From Prevotella sp. UBA3675 (GTDB lineage: Bacteria > Bacteroidota > Bacteroidia > Bacteroidales > Bacteroidaceae), in the NCBI GenBank assembly GCA_002372235.1, contig DFJI01000013.1, positions 1-14,331 of the forward strand: 14,331 bases of DNA, given 5' to 3'. A program made the position numbers and the translations under genes. The notes below the pieces were generated by a model. It saw nothing but the letters and a program-made list of their open reading frames with translations. It was not told where the DNA came from and made no database searches. Below are positions 13,862 through 14,331 of the stretch, piece after piece (position 1 is the first letter of the stretch; each line of letters starts with the position of its first letter).

Positions 13862-14152
13862 GGACAGAAATTATTATAATTATTATAATTTGACTTTACT
13901 TATTTGAGTTTTTGAGTTTTGAAGTATATGAGGGAGTTTGGGAGTTTAGGAGTTTAGACGATAGACTGATGGCACCCGTCCAATGCCAGTACCGACAGTA
14001 CTGACAGTACCGCCAGCAAGACTAACGTCTAAACTCCCAAACTCCTATACTCCTAAACTCCTTAGACATACGAAACTTGAAATTATGGTAATTATGTTAA
14101 TTTCTTTTCCTACCCCACAAAAAAATTATAATAATTATAATAATTTCTGTCC
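13862..14152. mobile_element. MITE-like element with perfect 30-bp terminal inverted repeats (in R3)
   Basis: Bases 13862-13891 and 14123-14152 are exact reverse complements and have the same sequence as the R2 ends. The element is 291 bases long against 285 in R2; the difference comes mainly from two extra 9-base units in the core. The interior inverted repeat is also shared. There is no transposase ORF; the 83-codon frame across it is a chance reading through the repeat. Confidence 0.55.
13932..14061. repeat. Inner inverted repeat with expanded core, copy R3
   Basis: The left arm 13932-13960 pairs with the right arm from 14026 with a few A/G differences, some tolerated as G-U in RNA. The core contains three 9-base units, GTACCGACA, GTACTGACA and GTACCGCCA (13989-14015), where R1 and R2 have one, so the loop length is variable. 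Confidence 0.8.
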
Positions 14153-14222
14153 CAACTCCCCAGTTCTCAGAATAATTTCTGTCCGAATCCCGCCCCTCCT
14201 TCACTGTTTCTCCCCCGAACTA

Positions 14223-14252
14223 TTGCCGCATTAATTTTTTTCTATAAATTTG
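14223..14252 (+). promoter_or_regulatory. Cassette promoter P3, for a gene leaving the window
   Basis: TTG (14223-14225), a 19-base spacer and TAAATTTG (14245-14252) form the third copy of the shared promoter. Transcription should begin near 14259. The conserved sequence continues past the palindrome to about 14297. Confidence 0.85.
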
Positions 14253-14260
14253 CACCCTGA

Positions 14261-14278
14261 ACCAGTGTCCTGACTGGT
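14261..14278 (+). promoter_or_regulatory. Leader palindrome at the predicted transcript start (P3)
   Basis: ACCAGT-GTCCTG-ACTGGT is the same as at P2 and has the same distance (nine bases) from the -7 element. The perfect copy behind a different cargo gene argues for a function of the leader, not of the gene. Confidence 0.55.
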
Positions 14279-14309
14279 GACGACCCAAGAGAGTGACAAC
14301 AAAACTAAA

Positions 14310-14331
14310 ATGTCTTGTACTGAAATAGGTT
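14310..14331 (+). CDS. Start of a third cargo gene, cut by the window edge
   Basis: The ATG at 14310 lies 51 bases after the predicted P3 transcript start, comparable to the cargo starts behind P1 and P2, and opens a frame reading MSCTEIG to the window end. Only seven codons are visible. The call rests on position, by analogy with the other two cassettes; the product cannot be guessed. Confidence 0.35.

Larger units (their letters stand above)
13793..14185. repeat. Composite repeat copy R3
   Basis: Third copy, starting 20 bases after the small partner ORF. Left side: four 23-24-base motif units at about 13793, 13816, 13839 and 13862, with no 56-base unit. The inverted repeat and core follow, then the reversed motifs ending at 14152 and 14183. 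Promoter P3 follows about 40 bases later. Confidence 0.85.

Noticed and set aside
13793..14185. Plasmid iterons or replication origin suggested by repeated 23-24-mers in AT-rich DNA
   Set aside because: No Rep or DnaA-box evidence, and the same array lies repeatedly between chromosomal-type genes.
13983..14234. 83-codon plus-strand frame across the right half of R3
   Set aside because: It reads through the inverted repeat and the promoter region, which are conserved as DNA rather than as protein.

Overview
The window looks like a chromosomal segment of a Bacteroidales bacterium, most likely from the Prevotella group. The evidence is the Bacteroidetes-type promoter (TTG about 20 bases before TAnnTTTG), weak or absent Shine-Dalgarno sites, a Ton operon with two exbD genes followed by a PstS-like lipoprotein and a TPR protein, a PorT-like outer-membrane barrel, and an LptF/G-family permease beside a fused ribBA. 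The genus is inferred; no search was run.

Bases 1-9392 are ordinary core genome, all on the plus strand: the 3' part of an LptF/LptG-family permease, ribBA (riboflavin synthesis), and a class I aspartate aminotransferase with its own promoter. These are followed by an energy-transduction operon of exbB, two different exbD genes, tonB, a PstS-like lipoprotein and a TPR protein. ExbB, the ExbDs and TonB would couple the proton-motive force to outer-membrane TonB-dependent transporters.

Bases 9393-10090 hold a cluster of four hairpins, then a 55-residue 2[4Fe-4S] ferredoxin on the minus strand with its own terminator and promoter. Bases 10095-10838 encode a PorT-like beta-barrel protein.

Bases 10850-14331 are accessory DNA and the most unusual part. 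Three copies of a 400-500 base composite repeat (about 10877, 12511 and 13793) sit between genes. Each has 13-base GGACAGAAATTAT-type motifs on the left, a long inverted repeat built from 8-base GGAGTTTA units, and a conserved core. Two copies are also closed by a perfect 30-base terminal inverted repeat, like a MITE. Each copy ends in a nearly identical promoter with an 18-base palindrome at the presumed transcript start, and each is followed by a different gene: a BRO-N/DinD-like protein, a zeta-toxin-like kinase with a tiny overlapping partner ORF, and an ORF cut by the window edge. The layout reads as repeat-promoter-cargo, three times. I infer a cassette array whose unrelated stress or toxin-antitoxin genes share one promoter and leader; no recombinase is visible in the window.
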